Source of the DNA: Crambe crambe
Taxonomy: Eukaryota; Porifera; Demospongiae; Poecilosclerida; Crambeidae
Assembly (NCBI GenBank): GCA_963924555.1
Contig: OZ004582.1
Span: forward strand, 1,674,001 to 1,738,000
Direction of reading: 5' to 3'
DNA: 64,000 bases
A program made the position numbers and the translations under genes. Shown here piece by piece: positions 32,285 to 42,760 of this stretch (position 1 is the first letter of the stretch; the number at the start of each line of letters is the position of its first letter). The notes beneath the pieces are model-generated. The model was not told the DNA's origin. It made no database searches and saw only the letters and a program-made list of their open reading frames with translations.

Positions 32285-33685
32285 TTCACTCTATTAGGTT
32301 TCAATTGGGCGAATGGAATTTGGTAGTGAGGGGTGTGATGGATCAATCATTGTGTGGGGTGAAGATTGTGTGTCATCAGACTGTTTAGCTGATGGATCTG
32401 GAACCCCTATTGCAGCTACTTTAGCCCATCAGATGGAACCTGCCTTGGTCCTTAAGCAAGCATTTGCAAGTGGCTGGTATACGGTTCCCATCTAGGATGC
32501 ACATTGCGGATATTGCAATTTCCAGGTATCTTTGGTACTGTATTTAATAAATTTTATTAATAGACGATAGTGAAGAGCAGGAGCATAAAGAGCAAAGCAA
32601 GAGTTCTGGCTCAGGTATGTCATACCTTTTGTGTTGTAGTTACAACTATAGACATTCTGTTAATTATTTCTTTGTTAAGATGTGATCGAAATTGAAGGAG
32701 AGAATGCAGGTAGGAATTCAATATTCAATAATACACACTCCAACTGCTCTGTTGGCTTTCTTTCTGTTCTCCTGTAGCACCTATAGGGAAGTATCATTTG
32801 TAGCAATCTTTGTATTCCCATGCATTCGTGTTTCGCTGTGGAATTACACAAGCCAATCAACTTCAATATGATGAAACAAGAAATGAATTTGACGTTGATA
32901 GTTAAAAAGAAATATCCCCTTTTTAATGCAAATCTTTTAGAATTGGATGATTCCTTTTTATATGACATATGTGCAAAGAATGGTTAGTAATATTGATTAC
33001 TAGTGTTACATAACTTCTTCTGTAATTGCAGAACAGTTTAGTCCTTGAATGTTAATACTGGGAATGTAGTGTACAAGCAACCTTACCCAGGTACACTAGT
33101 GTATATGTAAATGTTTTAGATGCCTCTTTTGATGTATGGTGTGGGGCCTTTTCAGTAGATGCTATTTCTCTTTTGGCTTGTGTGGCCATAAATGGTTACA
33201 ATGGTGTCAGCGAATATATGTGGTGACATTACTAGTAAGTGGTTCTGTCGTGTAGCTAGAACTGGCACTATATATAGCAGCTAGCCATCCATACTGCTGT
33301 GTGTCTATTAAAGTGTCACACTATGCAACTTTGTAATTGAAGGAGCCTGGCAATCTGCATAGTTTGGCAATGAGTGAGTGTAAATTTTATTTTTCGGAAT
33401 GCAATGAGCCAGCATGCAAAAATCAGACAGACCCTTGTGTAATTTTTTTCAACAGAAACGGATTGTGGACGCATAGCAAGACCAGTAGAAGATATATTTT
33501 CACCAGGTTTGCTGTTAAGATTTTATGTTAGCTTCAGCATCATGTAGATCAGACAAGACCCCAAACACTGTATATGTACTTTATGTGTACATAATTATTT
33601 GTAGTATTTCCCCTAGGCTCAGCAGCAATGCCATTGGAAGCCCTGTGATGGTTTGTTAGGATAAGGATTATTCTGTTAAACTGCT
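32285..33685 (+). other. Exon-like fragments upstream of kinase relic 2
   Basis: Several short stretches have AG/GT borders. 32575-32620 (SEEQEHKEQSKSSG) ends at a GTATGTC donor. 32681-32709 (DVIEIEGENA) ends at GTAGG. 32785-32985 includes NMMKQEMNLTLIVKKKYPLF and DDSFLYDICAKN before a GTTAGT donor. They run in the same direction as the kinase relic at 33690 and could be its N-terminal exons. No domain is recognisable, and a frame at 32313-32495 (MEFGSEGCDGSIIVWGED) is equally unassigned. Confidence 0.3.
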
Positions 33686-33689
33686 GGAA

Positions 33690-34290
33690 AAAAATAGGCA
33701 GTGGTGCATTTGGGTAAGTATACAGAGCTACATGGAGGGGCAATCTTTGTGCAGCCAAAATTGTCATGGTAACAGGAAATGAGAAGATTATAGAAAATGA
33801 GTTAAAAGTGTACCAGTAAGTTACATTGTATAGCCATCAGTCTGCATGTAATAATCTTGCTTGACAATTCTCTTAGGACCTTGCATCATCCTAATATTCT
33901 TGGGTTTAGTGAAAGAGCCTGGTACAAATTATCACACAGTTGAAGTTGAGTTTTGAAGAAAAGGTGTACGTGTGTGTTCAGATAGCTCAAGCACTTGTCT
34001 ACATGCACACAAGCGACCCACCTATGCCCATTTAGATTTAAAGCCCGAGAATGTTTTGGTAGGTGTTACAATTACATTGTAGTGCCAAAGTTGTTATTCA
34101 CTTTCATATCTCAGATTGATAGTAAGGCTGACTTCGGTTTGGGGAAGCTAGCTATTTCCTTGGTTGGAGCTGGCAGAACAACCATGAATGCTGGTTCTCC
34201 AGCATTCCAGCCCCCTGAGCAGCTGAAGGGAGAAATGGTTTTCCGAGAAAAAGATTTGGCCCCCCACACTGTTTTTTTAAGGTGGTGAGT
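33690..34290 (+). pseudogene. Protein kinase relic 2 (TKL-like)
   Basis: Plus-strand blocks follow the order of a kinase domain. The glycine loop IGSGAFG is followed directly by a stop (TAA at 33719) and then VYRATWRGNLCAAKIVMV with the ATP-binding Lys. TLHHPNILGFSERAW (about 33880) matches helix C and strand 4. QIAQALVYMHTSDPP is followed, after a one-base shift, by AHLDLKPENVL, the catalytic loop with Leu in place of Arg in HRD. DFGLGKLAIS holds the metal-binding DFG, and GSPAFQPPEQLKGE is the activation-segment end (34190-34240). A stop and at least two frameshifts make it a pseudogene. The C-lobe beyond the activation segment is missing. Confidence 0.75.
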
Positions 34291-34537
34291 GGGGAATGTT
34301 AGAGACATAACAAAGCTTTGCCTTATTGTGTTTGAAGAGCGGGCCACTGCTGTAGCTATCTTGAAGCAACTGTACCTGCTGGCAAATGATTCATTTTTTT
34401 TATAGATATAGAGCAACAACCAGATCACCATATCATTCTTCATCAATAGTCTATGTTCGATACTATTTCTGCTAACAGATTGGTCCATGTGACCTCGGTG
34501 GCTAAGTACTAGCAACCTGAAATCTACTGTATCTATC
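34291..34537. other. Stretch without a recognised gene
   Basis: A minus-strand frame (34515-34111) is open but overlaps the kinase relic on the other strand. No independent evidence supports it. Confidence 0.3.
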
Positions 34538-34810
34538 TCATGGAATAAGTTCAGGATACTGAGGAGGTAACCTGTGTGTTAAGACAGCTAATGTCACCTT
34601 TAGCCACCTTACCTGGTGCTGGTGTAGATGGATGAACTCTTGGAATGTCAGCTTGAGTACTGTTTCATCCCTTAGCCAGCGCAGTACATTTTTCGAGTTG
34701 ATTCCGAAATGCTGGCAAGTCTTATACAAATTTTTGAAGTTCTCTTCATAAAATTTAATTACTTCAAGCTTTTCAGCTTTAGTATAGCTCTTTCTTATTT
34801 GTGTGTTAAT
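34538..34810 (-). pseudogene. psq/CENP-B-type helix-turn-helix fragment of a pogo-like transposase
   Basis: The minus strand reads KAEKLEVIKFYEENFKNLYK, then TCQHFGINSKNVLRWLRDE. This is the N-terminal helix-turn-helix layout of pogo-type transposases (K..VI.FA...N...A...FGI....V.RW). After RWLRDE the frame drifts into unrelated sequence and stops. No DDE domain follows. It differs from the pogo-like relic at 1439-2526, so a second family member was present. Confidence 0.5.
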
Positions 34811-35404
34811 TCAGCTGCAGCAACCAATTGTTGGGCACGTGCTCTTCCAAGGATCAAAGGTCAAGGAGTGCTTAATATCAAGTAGCTGGAGCAGAGCCAG
34901 CCCTTAACAGCGAATGAGTGCTTATTAGTGAGCTGCGCTTAATAACGCGCAAGTATGGTATTCTTGCTACAAGCTCAACTAATCTGGAAAATAATGCAGG
35001 AGATGATAATTATGTCTGCTCGAACTTATGAGTCTGCCAAAAATACTGATAGATGTATCGTTCAAAACTGAATTTGGAATCAATATTCTACAACAAAAAT
35101 CGAATTCGGAATCATTTACAACATCGAACTTATAATCGATTTTCTATAACCATTTGATCACAACTCGATTTCAAAATCAAATTGGAATCGATTTTCTAAC
35201 TGACTCTATTGTGATTTTACAGATCTAGTCATGACTCTCCTTTGGCCCTAGGTCCTAGGTCACAATAATGCTGAAGGTTTACACTCCTAAGCAATTGTCT
35301 CTAGATTTGTGAAAGATCTCAAGGAGCTATAATTATTGCGATTTCATTACTCTATATAATGCACATTTTGTCATTACCTGCATACAGTGCAAAAAGGTGT
35401 TGCT
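34811..35404. other. Stretch without a recognised gene
   Basis: A loosely repeated ATCGA(A/T)TT(T/C) word occurs at 35060-35200. Nothing else is seen. Confidence 0.35.
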
Positions 35405-35409
35405 CTTGA

Positions 35410-36476
35410 CAGGGGTGTAGACAAAAAGTGTATTTTGGGGGTGTTAAAAACCGGCTTGTGCGCCGGAAAATTTCCCGTGACCATGCCCCTTTTACTTAGC
35501 CACGCCGATTTTCCAACTCCTTAAAATGATCACAATTAAGCCTTTGATTAGGCTCAGCCATAGTTAGCATATTGATTCCAGATCTAGATCTCTAGATTTT
35601 TAATCTAACCATGACAGGGTTCCCAAAGTTTCAGATTTTATCCAAATTCTCAGATATTTATACCCTCTGAATTGTATTTGGACAGATTTCCACTTTCAAC
35701 AAGCAATATACAGATTTTTTTTTTAATTTTTCATACTTTACATAATATAATTATTTCCTATAAATTGAACAATAGCAGTTTCACAAGTAGCTTTTTTCTG
35801 CTCCTGAATCTTCGTCATCTGATCAATATATATTGACTGATTGTGAACCTGAAATCAGAGTAGCAAAGAAGCCACGGTATTCATGCACTTTTCAACAATG
35901 TAGTAGGCCATACCTTCTCATAAGGGGTCTTCCTATGCATTATGTAAATACACATGTCAGGAAGCAGAGATGTTTCTACATCTACTAGCATATCTTATAA
36001 AGCTCATGGACCCAAGCGTGATTCATCTGTCATTGCTGCTGAAATCAGGTTTAGTTATTTTGTTGGAGAACATCACCTTCCTATAAGCATTGCTGATCAT
36101 TGTACTAAGCTTTTTCCCCGAATGTTTCATTTTCTTGTACATAGGGTAACGGCCATACCATGAAGCAGAAAAGCTACGCTGCTGTTTCCCAAAAGTTCTC
36201 TTAGGGAACTTCAACACAGGTTGATGTGGTCCAGCAGTAAGCGAACAGTTCTGAACCAATTGATCTTCAGTGTCACTACTCTGACTAGTTGAAGCCATAT
36301 CTGTCATAATCAAGTAAACGGATGCTAGTTCTAACCTTGAAATCTTATCTGTGGTGTATTTGATTGTAGACCACATGGACTAATGATTCTAATTAACCCA
36401 CACTTATTATAAATGTAATTATAATTGATACCAAAAAATTTGGGGGTGCTGAAGCACCCCCTTGTCTACACCCTTG
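35410..36476 (-). mobile_element. Internally deleted hAT derivative (1067 bp)
   Basis: The ends match as inverted repeats over 13 bases with one mismatch (CAGGGGTGTAGAC / GTCTACACCCTTG), flanked by CTTGA on both sides. The only coding remnant is a short N-terminal transposase frame (36376-36023). The element is therefore a non-autonomous deletion derivative of a hAT transposon. It belongs to a different family from the one at 27751, since the ends and protein differ. A further hairpin GGGGGTGCTGAAGCACCCCC lies at 36441-36461, just inside the right end. Confidence 0.8.
36023..36376 (-). pseudogene. hAT (ZMYM/DUF4371-type) transposase N-terminal fragment
   Basis: A 117-codon minus-strand frame (start MWSTIKYTTDKISR) contains QPVLKFPKRTFGKQQRSFS followed by WYGRYPM. 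This is the conserved start of the TTF-type zinc-finger region in DUF4371-containing hAT proteins. The frame then runs into unrelated sequence (YKKMKHSGKK), so the remainder is deleted. It lies inside the element bounded at 35410 and 36476. Confidence 0.65.
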
Positions 36477-36644
36477 CTTGATCCCGAAAGAGGAAGAAAG
36501 CGATGTCAGCAGATTGATGAAGCTGCAATTATTAATCACAGCGCACCACTTCCCAAAAGGAAAAGGTCTACCACTACCAAAAAATGAAAAGGTCAAACAT
36601 GCACTACGTTTATTTTTTAAATGGTTCATTTACTTAATATATAT

Positions 36645-36833
36645 GAGTGCAAAAAATTTCTTCTAAATAAAAAGGTTAAGTAGGGATAGCCTAAAATCTA
36701 GCTGGGCTATGCAGCCTCGTATGAATACAATCCCTACATTTACATTCACTACCTATAGCTAGCTTATATAGCCCAGCTAGATTTTAGGCTATCCCTACTT
36801 AACCTTTTTATTTAGAAGAAATTTTTTGCACTC
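36645..36833. repeat. Perfect 66-bp inverted repeat with a 57-bp loop
   Basis: 36645-36710 and 36768-36833 are exact reverse complements over all 66 bases (starting GAGTGCAAAAAATTTCTTCT). The loop contains TAGCTAGC. There is no coding capacity. It is either a tiny palindromic MITE or a recent inverted duplication. Confidence 0.9.
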
Positions 36834-37344
36834 ACTTGTTTCTATCCTTTTTTCTTAGTTCTTGAAGTTGAATATTAGTTTGTGTATGTATAAAAGAATT
36901 GAGGGTGAGCACTGTAATTCAGCAAGGAGTGACTGGAACATCATCGATAAAAATAAATAGCTAGCTAAACGATTAAACTGAAGAACTAGCTAAGTCCCAC
37001 AGAAATCCTGTTGTGAGCAACAAAACTTGGTATACCCTTTCCACAGTAAGGATGTGTGGCCATCCTAAATGTTTTAACCACTTACACTCTTGGAGAATTT
37101 TTTTTTATCTCACCAATCAGTAACTCTATGTAAAATCACTTGAGGAAAGAGCTGTTTCACTTGTGGATAGTAGATATGGATATTTAGCAAAGTTTGAATC
37201 ATAGTATTTGAATCATAGTATTTGACTGATTTTGTTGTGCATCCCTTGCGGTAGTTTTGAAAAGTGTGAGCCTAACACTGTTCCTTGTGACTCGGTATAC
37301 ACCGTGGGCTTGGTCTGTCACTTCGTAGTTTGGCTCCACATAAT
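36834..37344. other. Stretch without a recognised gene
   Basis: Contains the word GTATTTGAATCATA in tandem at 37190-37220. No gene is supported. A minus-strand frame (37510-37199) belongs to dispersed repeat R. Confidence 0.35.
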
Positions 37345-37870
37345 GATTATCCAGCCTACTAGAGCCTACTACAATGTGCAGACCAAGTTTCAGGACCAGG
37401 GAGCTTACCGTTTCAGAAATACGGCAAGCAGGTAAATCGCTGGATTCTTCTTCTTCTGTATTGTTGTTATCGTTATTCTTCTTCTTAGACAACCATATCT
37501 CTCGAACCACTCAACCTACAGCTATGATTTCTGGATAAATCCACTCCAAATTATATCAGCTACTATCTTTTGCACTCGTTGATCCTCGAAAGAGTCGATA
37601 AAAAAAAGGAGACACTACAGAGCACAGCACTCAACTAATTCAATTAGTGGAAGCCATCTTTTCTATAAGCATGTATCTTCTTTCATCTGTCCCTGAATAC
37701 ACATAGAAGAATGAACTCTATACAAAGCTAAAACTAGGAGGAGAAGGCATTTCATGAAATGAAAAAAAAAGATGTAGGGATGACCACTGCTTAAAAAAAA
37801 ATAAGCAAAGGATGGAAATGGGATCAATCTTTGTTCTGTATATCCAGCCAACAATCTTACATATACGTTG
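37345..37870 (-). repeat. Dispersed repeat R, copy 2
   Basis: 37345-37665 matches 58405-58712 (same direction). Shared words include GCAGACCAAGTTTCAGGACC, TTTCAGAAATACGGCAAGCA, ACCATATCTCTCGAACC and CAACTAATTCAATTAGTGG. 37671-37870 matches 7021-7215 in reverse and 58940-59045. The block between them in copy 3 is missing here, so this copy carries an internal deletion. Confidence 0.8.
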
Positions 37871-39003
37871 GGTAGCTTCAACTTTTTTTCATTTCACGAA
37901 ATGCTTTTTCCCTTACTTGTAGTTAATATTGGTGGATCACTCACTGTGCTGCATCTTAATTAAAGTATCCATTAGCGTGATTGAATCAGATAGGGAAGGC
38001 TCACCTTCGCCCAGTGCTGTTCTAAGTAGGCTGATTAGTGAATCGACTGGGTTGAACCGGCACCAGTGTGGTTCTATATAAATATGCCCATAGGAAGCAA
38101 ATATTTGTATGACCTTATAAAATGAAATGTACTACTAATGAACAAGAACAAGCTTGGTTTATTGGCGACGTCACATTTGAAAAAAATGGGAGAGCTTGTG
38201 TCCTCTAATGTTACAATTAGCGATGCTGAGCAAATCCAAAGGGCAGATATTACAGGTTGCTTCTAAGTTTTATTTGTGGATGATGAACAGCAACCATCCA
38301 CTGCTGGGATATATCAGAGGATGCTGCCATAAACTTTGTTGTGACGTATGTATGCACTCAGACTCCTGTGGAACCTGTTGAAACTTTGGGAACAGATCAA
38401 GGGCTATTTCAGCTTTTGAAGAGTTATAAAAGGCTAGCTTAGGAACTCTGCAAGAAATTGGAGCTGGGAAAGGCACATTTTCGGCAAGAATACTAACTTC
38501 TATTCTACACTATCATGATCATTTTTATAATTATAAAGATATAAGGTAGAAGTCCCTGATGAAGAGAAAGAAAAAAGAGAACTCTGCAGAAAGCTTGCAA
38601 AGTATAGCATAGTCCCTGATGCAGGACTATGCCATCTGGTGCAATCTGAGGAGGTTTTATGTTAAAATTCTAAGACCAGGAATTTAATATCAGTAAAACA
38701 CAAAGTCTGTTAGTGACAAGAATGTTAATAATAATATCATGCATATCACACACAGGAAATTTTCCTAAGAAATATTTGTGATTTATCAATTGATTCCTCA
38801 GAAAAAATCTTCTATTATAATCACTTGCTGATAATACAATTGATTTTTGTATAAAATCCCTAGCTGATTTATTAACCATCCATAATCACGTGCTGATATT
38901 ATTGTGTAATATCACTGGTTGTTTTTTTTTTTTTAAGCATAAAATACATAGCTAGCTACAGAGTTAATGTAGTTTCATCACTATCATAATCCCTGTTCTC
39001 TTT
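37871..39003. other. Stretch without a recognised gene
   Basis: Only short unassigned frames and a T-run at 38922. TAGTCCCTGATG occurs twice (38550 and 38610). Confidence 0.35.
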
Positions 39004-39330
39004 TGCATCATAATCCATGCTGTCTCTTATCTGAGAATAGGGGAGGTGAATAGTTTTCCCGCAGTACTTCGAATTCTGCCACCTATAAGAAATAAGTTTT
39101 AATTATTCTATTAAATATCATATTCAATTCACCTTAGACCTTCCAGAACTCAACGCATAATAATCCATGCTGTCTCTTGCCAATAGCCCTTGCCAATATA
39201 CCATGACTACCTGAGAATAGGGGAGGCGAATAGTTTTTCCGCTGTACTTCTGGCACCTATAGGAAATAAATTTCAATTATGCTATCAAATTTCATCTTCA
39301 ATTTACCTTAGACCTTCCAGAACTCAATTC
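39004..39330 (-). repeat. Tandem duplication of an exon-like 160-bp segment
   Basis: ATAATCCATGCTGTCTCTT occurs at 39009 and 39160. GAGAATAGGGGAGG.GAATAGTTTT and CCTTAGACCTTCCAGAACTC each occur twice at the same spacing. On the minus strand each unit contains an acceptor-like TTATAG or CTATAG followed by an open stretch such as VAEFEVLRENYSPPLFS in the first unit. It may therefore be a duplicated exon with flanking intron. The protein is unknown. Confidence 0.6.
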
Positions 39331-40239
39331 ATTCTTGATATCAATGATTGACAATGAAGTTGTAGTGTTAATGCTTACCAATTCTTTGGATCTCTTTCCC
39401 TTGCCTTTTCTAGGTAAGCAAAGATAGCATCTTACAATTACTTCATCCAGTGCCACTTCCAACTGCACACCCTCACCCAGGGTGGAGGGCTAGGGCCAGG
39501 GCCAGGCGTAGCCTCGTACCCAGGCCTTATTAAAATAAGGGCCTGGTATCCACTGTTTGCGCGTGCGTGATCCCAGCATCTATGAATATCATTATAGTGT
39601 GCGGATGACGCCGTAGAGTGGGATAATTTGATGACTCGATCTTTGCCGCAGGAACAAGACTCAGTAGCCAAGTTCTCCTTGGAAGCAGACTTTAAAGAGG
39701 TGATTATGGAGGCCTTCACATACTTCTTTCTCAATCCTCTGACATCTGGAGCAAGAACTGCGCTTCTCCAGCTAGCTACCACCTCTTTTTCTTATTAAAG
39801 AATCTCACGCAGCCAGACCTTTCCGAGACAAATGGAAGTTCTGGTGGTCCACTACAAACGGCAGAACTTAGCTCTTCCCAAAACCAGTCGGCAGACATAA
39901 AAATACTTCGTAGACAGACCTGATGGGCTAAGCTCTGTTCCTCCACATAAGGCAAGCCCAACGTCTCCAAGCCTTGGAAAGCGACGGTGTCAGAGAAACA
40001 AGTATCAAGACAGCAGGATGACGTCAACAGTGTATGCTTTTGAATGATGTGTATTAATAATTATATCTATGTTAGGAGAATGATGTGGATATTGGACTTA
40101 CTTTTGTAAGTGATGTTATAACTATAGCTAAGTAGTGACACACTCTTGAATGTTTGGATTACTTGGGTTCAAATGGTTTACTTGAACTTACTCGAACCAA
40201 ACGGTTTAATTTTGAAAGCCTTAGTTTTAAAGCCCATAT
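39331..40239 (-). other. Two uncharacterised minus-strand frames
   Basis: Frames at 40027-39776 (MTSSCCLDTCFSDTVAFQGL) and 39782-39438 (MVASWRSAVLAPDVRGLRKK) overlap by a few bases. They lie upstream of the duplicated exon-like segment on the same strand and could be one gene with a frame change at 39780. No domain was recognised. The second frame runs over the CTCG..AGACCC foldback (39510-39550) and so is partly repeat. Confidence 0.25.
39510..39550. repeat. Foldback repeat of the CTCG..AGACCC family, copy 4
   Basis: TAGCCTCGTACCCAGGCCTT, then ATTAAAATAAGGGCCTGG. AGGCCTTATT pairs with AATAAGGGCCT. Confidence 0.65.
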
Positions 40240-40560
40240 GTGAAATATCATTTGCTACTCATCAGAATTTTGTTGTTTGTTTATTTTATCCTCCAGGGAT
40301 CTTCAAAGTTCAATGTTAATAACATTGTTCTTCCAACTGTATTCTCTAAGAGAGTTCAAGATGCTATCGATAAGGATTTACTAACAAAACCAGAGAACAG
40401 GCTTGCATTTATTAGGGAATGTGTAAGCTTCTTCGAGAGCCAGTTGGAGCGCCCTACAGTACAAGAATATACTGCCATTTCCAAGAAAATTTGTGATGTG
40501 TATCCTGCTATGAAAAATATGAATCACACTAAATACTGTTTCCGTCTTTGCAGGGAGGGG
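40240..40560 (+). CDS. Single exon resembling SAMD3-like N-terminal region
   Basis: The plus-strand exon begins after an acceptor-like TTATCCTCCAG near 40297 and reads NNIVLPTVFSKRVQDAID, then NRLAFIRECVSFFESQLERP and AISKKICDVYPAMKN. The pattern of a short hydrophobic start, a charged helix and EYTAISKKI..VYP is one I associate with an N-terminal region of vertebrate SAMD3-like and related invertebrate proteins. The frame then runs into a C-run (40568-40586), giving poly-Pro. The upstream ATG (40240) adds a hydrophobic stretch (LLLIRILLFVYFIL) that is more likely intronic than a real signal peptide. The remainder of the gene is not found downstream. Confidence 0.4.
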
Positions 40561-41437
40561 CAACTCACCCCCCCCCCCCCCCCCCATATTTTGTGTCTTT
40601 TGTTTTGTTTTTTTGATAGATAAATGTTTGCTTAGCTTTGTAATTAGGGTTATTTCTTTTCCATTTTAGCACACGTTCAATGCTCAAATTACACAACGAT
40701 ATAGGAATAATAGAAGGAGCATGCTACATCTTCAGTTGAACCATCTACAAGCTACCTCATGCAATGGCACTTCCACAAGTGGCAAGATGGAAGAGCAGTC
40801 GAGGGACGTGCAAGAGACCTCCAAGCACTACAGCACACTGAGAGAGGACGATCTGATTGTTCTGAGCTATGATACCCTGACCAATTCCGTACTCTGGAGG
40901 TAGGGGGAAAGAAGGATTTGGAACAAGACGAGGAGGACCAGAAGCAAGATCACAGGAGGCTACACAACAGTGTCTAGGGACAGGGATTGCAGGGAAGGAG
41001 GCACTGCTGTCTACAATTCCAGGGGATAAAAGAGTTCTTGATGACTGGGGTGAAATGACAGTGGAGGCGGTTATGATTGGGGTGGTGAGGTGGAGGAATA
41101 GAACAAGATGAGAATCAGAAAGAGGACCATAAGCAAGATCACCAAGATCACGGGAGGTGAGTCGCCTGCTCTGTTGAAGTTTGAACTCCAACTCGTAGAG
41201 TAGATCAGGTCGAGAGCCGTCTTCTAAAATGAGTGAAGCCTGTGAGCTGCCGGAAGTGTGGTGAGGTTGCTCTACACAGAGTGTACGGTGCAGCCACATC
41301 TAACGAGAATGCTAGGCCAGCGAAAGACAGAATGTCTCGGCACCTACAAAAGGATTTATTTGTCTATGACTAAAATATCAAACAAGATGAGAATCAGGAG
41401 ATGATCACGGGAGGCTAGAGACAGGAATTGCAGGCTG
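40561..41437. other. Stretch with repeated BEL-adjacent words
   Basis: A C-run (about 19 C) at 40568-40586. Segments around 40925, 41100 and 41390 share AACAAGATGAGAATCAG, GATCACGGGAGG and ATTCCAGG words in the same order, showing local partial duplication. A minus-strand frame of 180 codons (41299-40757) covers them without a domain. Confidence 0.35.
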
Positions 41438-42760
41438 CTATCTAGACCTAGAAAGACAATTCCAGGTGATCAAAGAGTTCCTTAGATGAGATGGTGTAAG
41501 GGGTTCCTCCAAGTCACCAGCAGACACATAAGTAAGTGGCCTTGAATTGATCACAGATTCAATTTCGGCAAGTGACGTGACAATTTCATCCAAGCTAACT
41601 ACCATCCCAGGGATCCAGGGGTGCGGTTGAGGGGGTTGCAACCCCCCCCCCCCCTTTTCGTTCCCAAGCTAAGCCTGTAGATAAATGATACAATTTGACC
41701 ATGCCTACTTGCTTATACAGCCGTGTCTATTTTTCTTGTTACAGGTAATTAACTAATGTGGCTACTACAGCCATCATCTAAGGCTATGGCTATGGCCAAG
41801 AGTCTATGTACAGTGCAAACTAACTGTGATTTCCTTAACAATCACACCTGTGACCTTGCATGTGTCACTTCAAAGATATTTTTTTGAGTACTTTGGCTTA
41901 CATTTTCAAGGTCACACATCAGTGCATACTAACTGTGATTTCCTTAACAATCACACCTGTGACCTTGCATGTGTCACTTCAAAGATATCTTTTTGAGTAC
42001 TTTGGCTTACATGCATTTTCAAGGTCTCACAGATAACTCACTGTGATTTCCTTCATGAACACCTGTGACTGCATGTGTCACTTCAGAGTTTGAGTGTAAT
42101 AGCTAGCTATAACATAATTTTCGAGATGCTTCACCCCCCTCATGCTGTCATATAATGCACACATTTAGGAAAATTCTTGGATTTAATTTGTGCAAAAGTT
42201 ATGACATTATAAAAGAATTAAATACTAAATGCTCAAAAAGTGGTAGCCAGCAATTGAAGCCAACATGGGTCCTCAAAATATCTGAAAGGTTCCTGTGGAT
42301 TTGTCTGGAACAGCTTTCAAGTGAACAGCTCTCGTTACATAGCAGGTAAAGAGACATAGATCGGTCCAGCGAAATCGACGCCGGTATATGTGAAGGTTGG
42401 GTCATCCTACACCCTAAAAGTAGGAAGTGGCAGAGGAGGTGGTGGCTTAAATGGTGCACCCTCAAACTTCCTGCACACAACACAATGGTAGATGAGTTGT
42501 CTTGTCAGACTTACGATTCGGGGAATCCAGTTCTATCTCTCTGATTCCATCATGGAAAACACGTTCGTGCGCTTCAGAGTAGTCAATAGATGGGATTAAA
42601 ATGGGATTCTTCACTGTATAGGAACTTCAGCATTAGAAAGTCTCCCCTTGCAACGCCACACTCCGTTTTCATCTTCAAAAGGGTTGAACTGCCTTTTGTG
42701 AGCTTCAAATTCATTCTTCAGAGTAGCTCTGCTGCTGACAACTGAGCCCTAGTGGGACTG
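41438..42760 (-). pseudogene. BEL/Pao retrotransposon integrase region, broken
   Basis: Minus-strand blocks of a BEL/Pao pol. NEFEAHKRQFNPFEDENGVW, then RCKGRLSNAEVPIQ (42720-42610), is the start of the integrase-proximal region. It is followed by ERVFHDGIREIELDSPN, CVQEV, then TGVDFAGP-like remnants (YRRRFRWTDL) and LFTCYVTRAVHLKAVPDKST (about 42560-42300), the integrase core start. After a non-coding insertion (about 41660-42160), SLAEIESVINSRPLTYVSAG and DLEEPLTPSHL (41580-41480) continue with the core end. Frameshifts and stops occur throughout. RT, protease and gag are absent. Confidence 0.8.
41815..42085. repeat. Tandem repeat, about 107-bp unit, 2.5 copies
   Basis: AACTGTGATTTCCTTAACAA begins at 41819 and 41929, and a third, shorter unit starts near 42040. 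The array sits inside the interrupted BEL/Pao integrase, within the segment that splits it. Confidence 0.85.

Larger units (their letters stand above)
35405..36481. repeat. 5-bp target-site duplication pair CTTGA around the second hAT element
   Basis: CTTGA lies at 35405-35409 directly before CAGGGGTGTAGAC, and at 36477-36481 directly after GTCTACACCCTTG. Its length equals that of the duplication at the 27.7-kb hAT element. Confidence 0.75.

Noticed and set aside
34111..34515. 134-codon minus-strand open frame over the kinase relic
   Set aside because: It is the antisense of readable kinase blocks and has no domain.
40568..40586. Poly-C run giving poly-Pro; also C- and G-runs at 41641 and 46010
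   Set aside because: Homopolymers of about 14-20 bases are prone to sequencing or assembly error and carry no information on their own.
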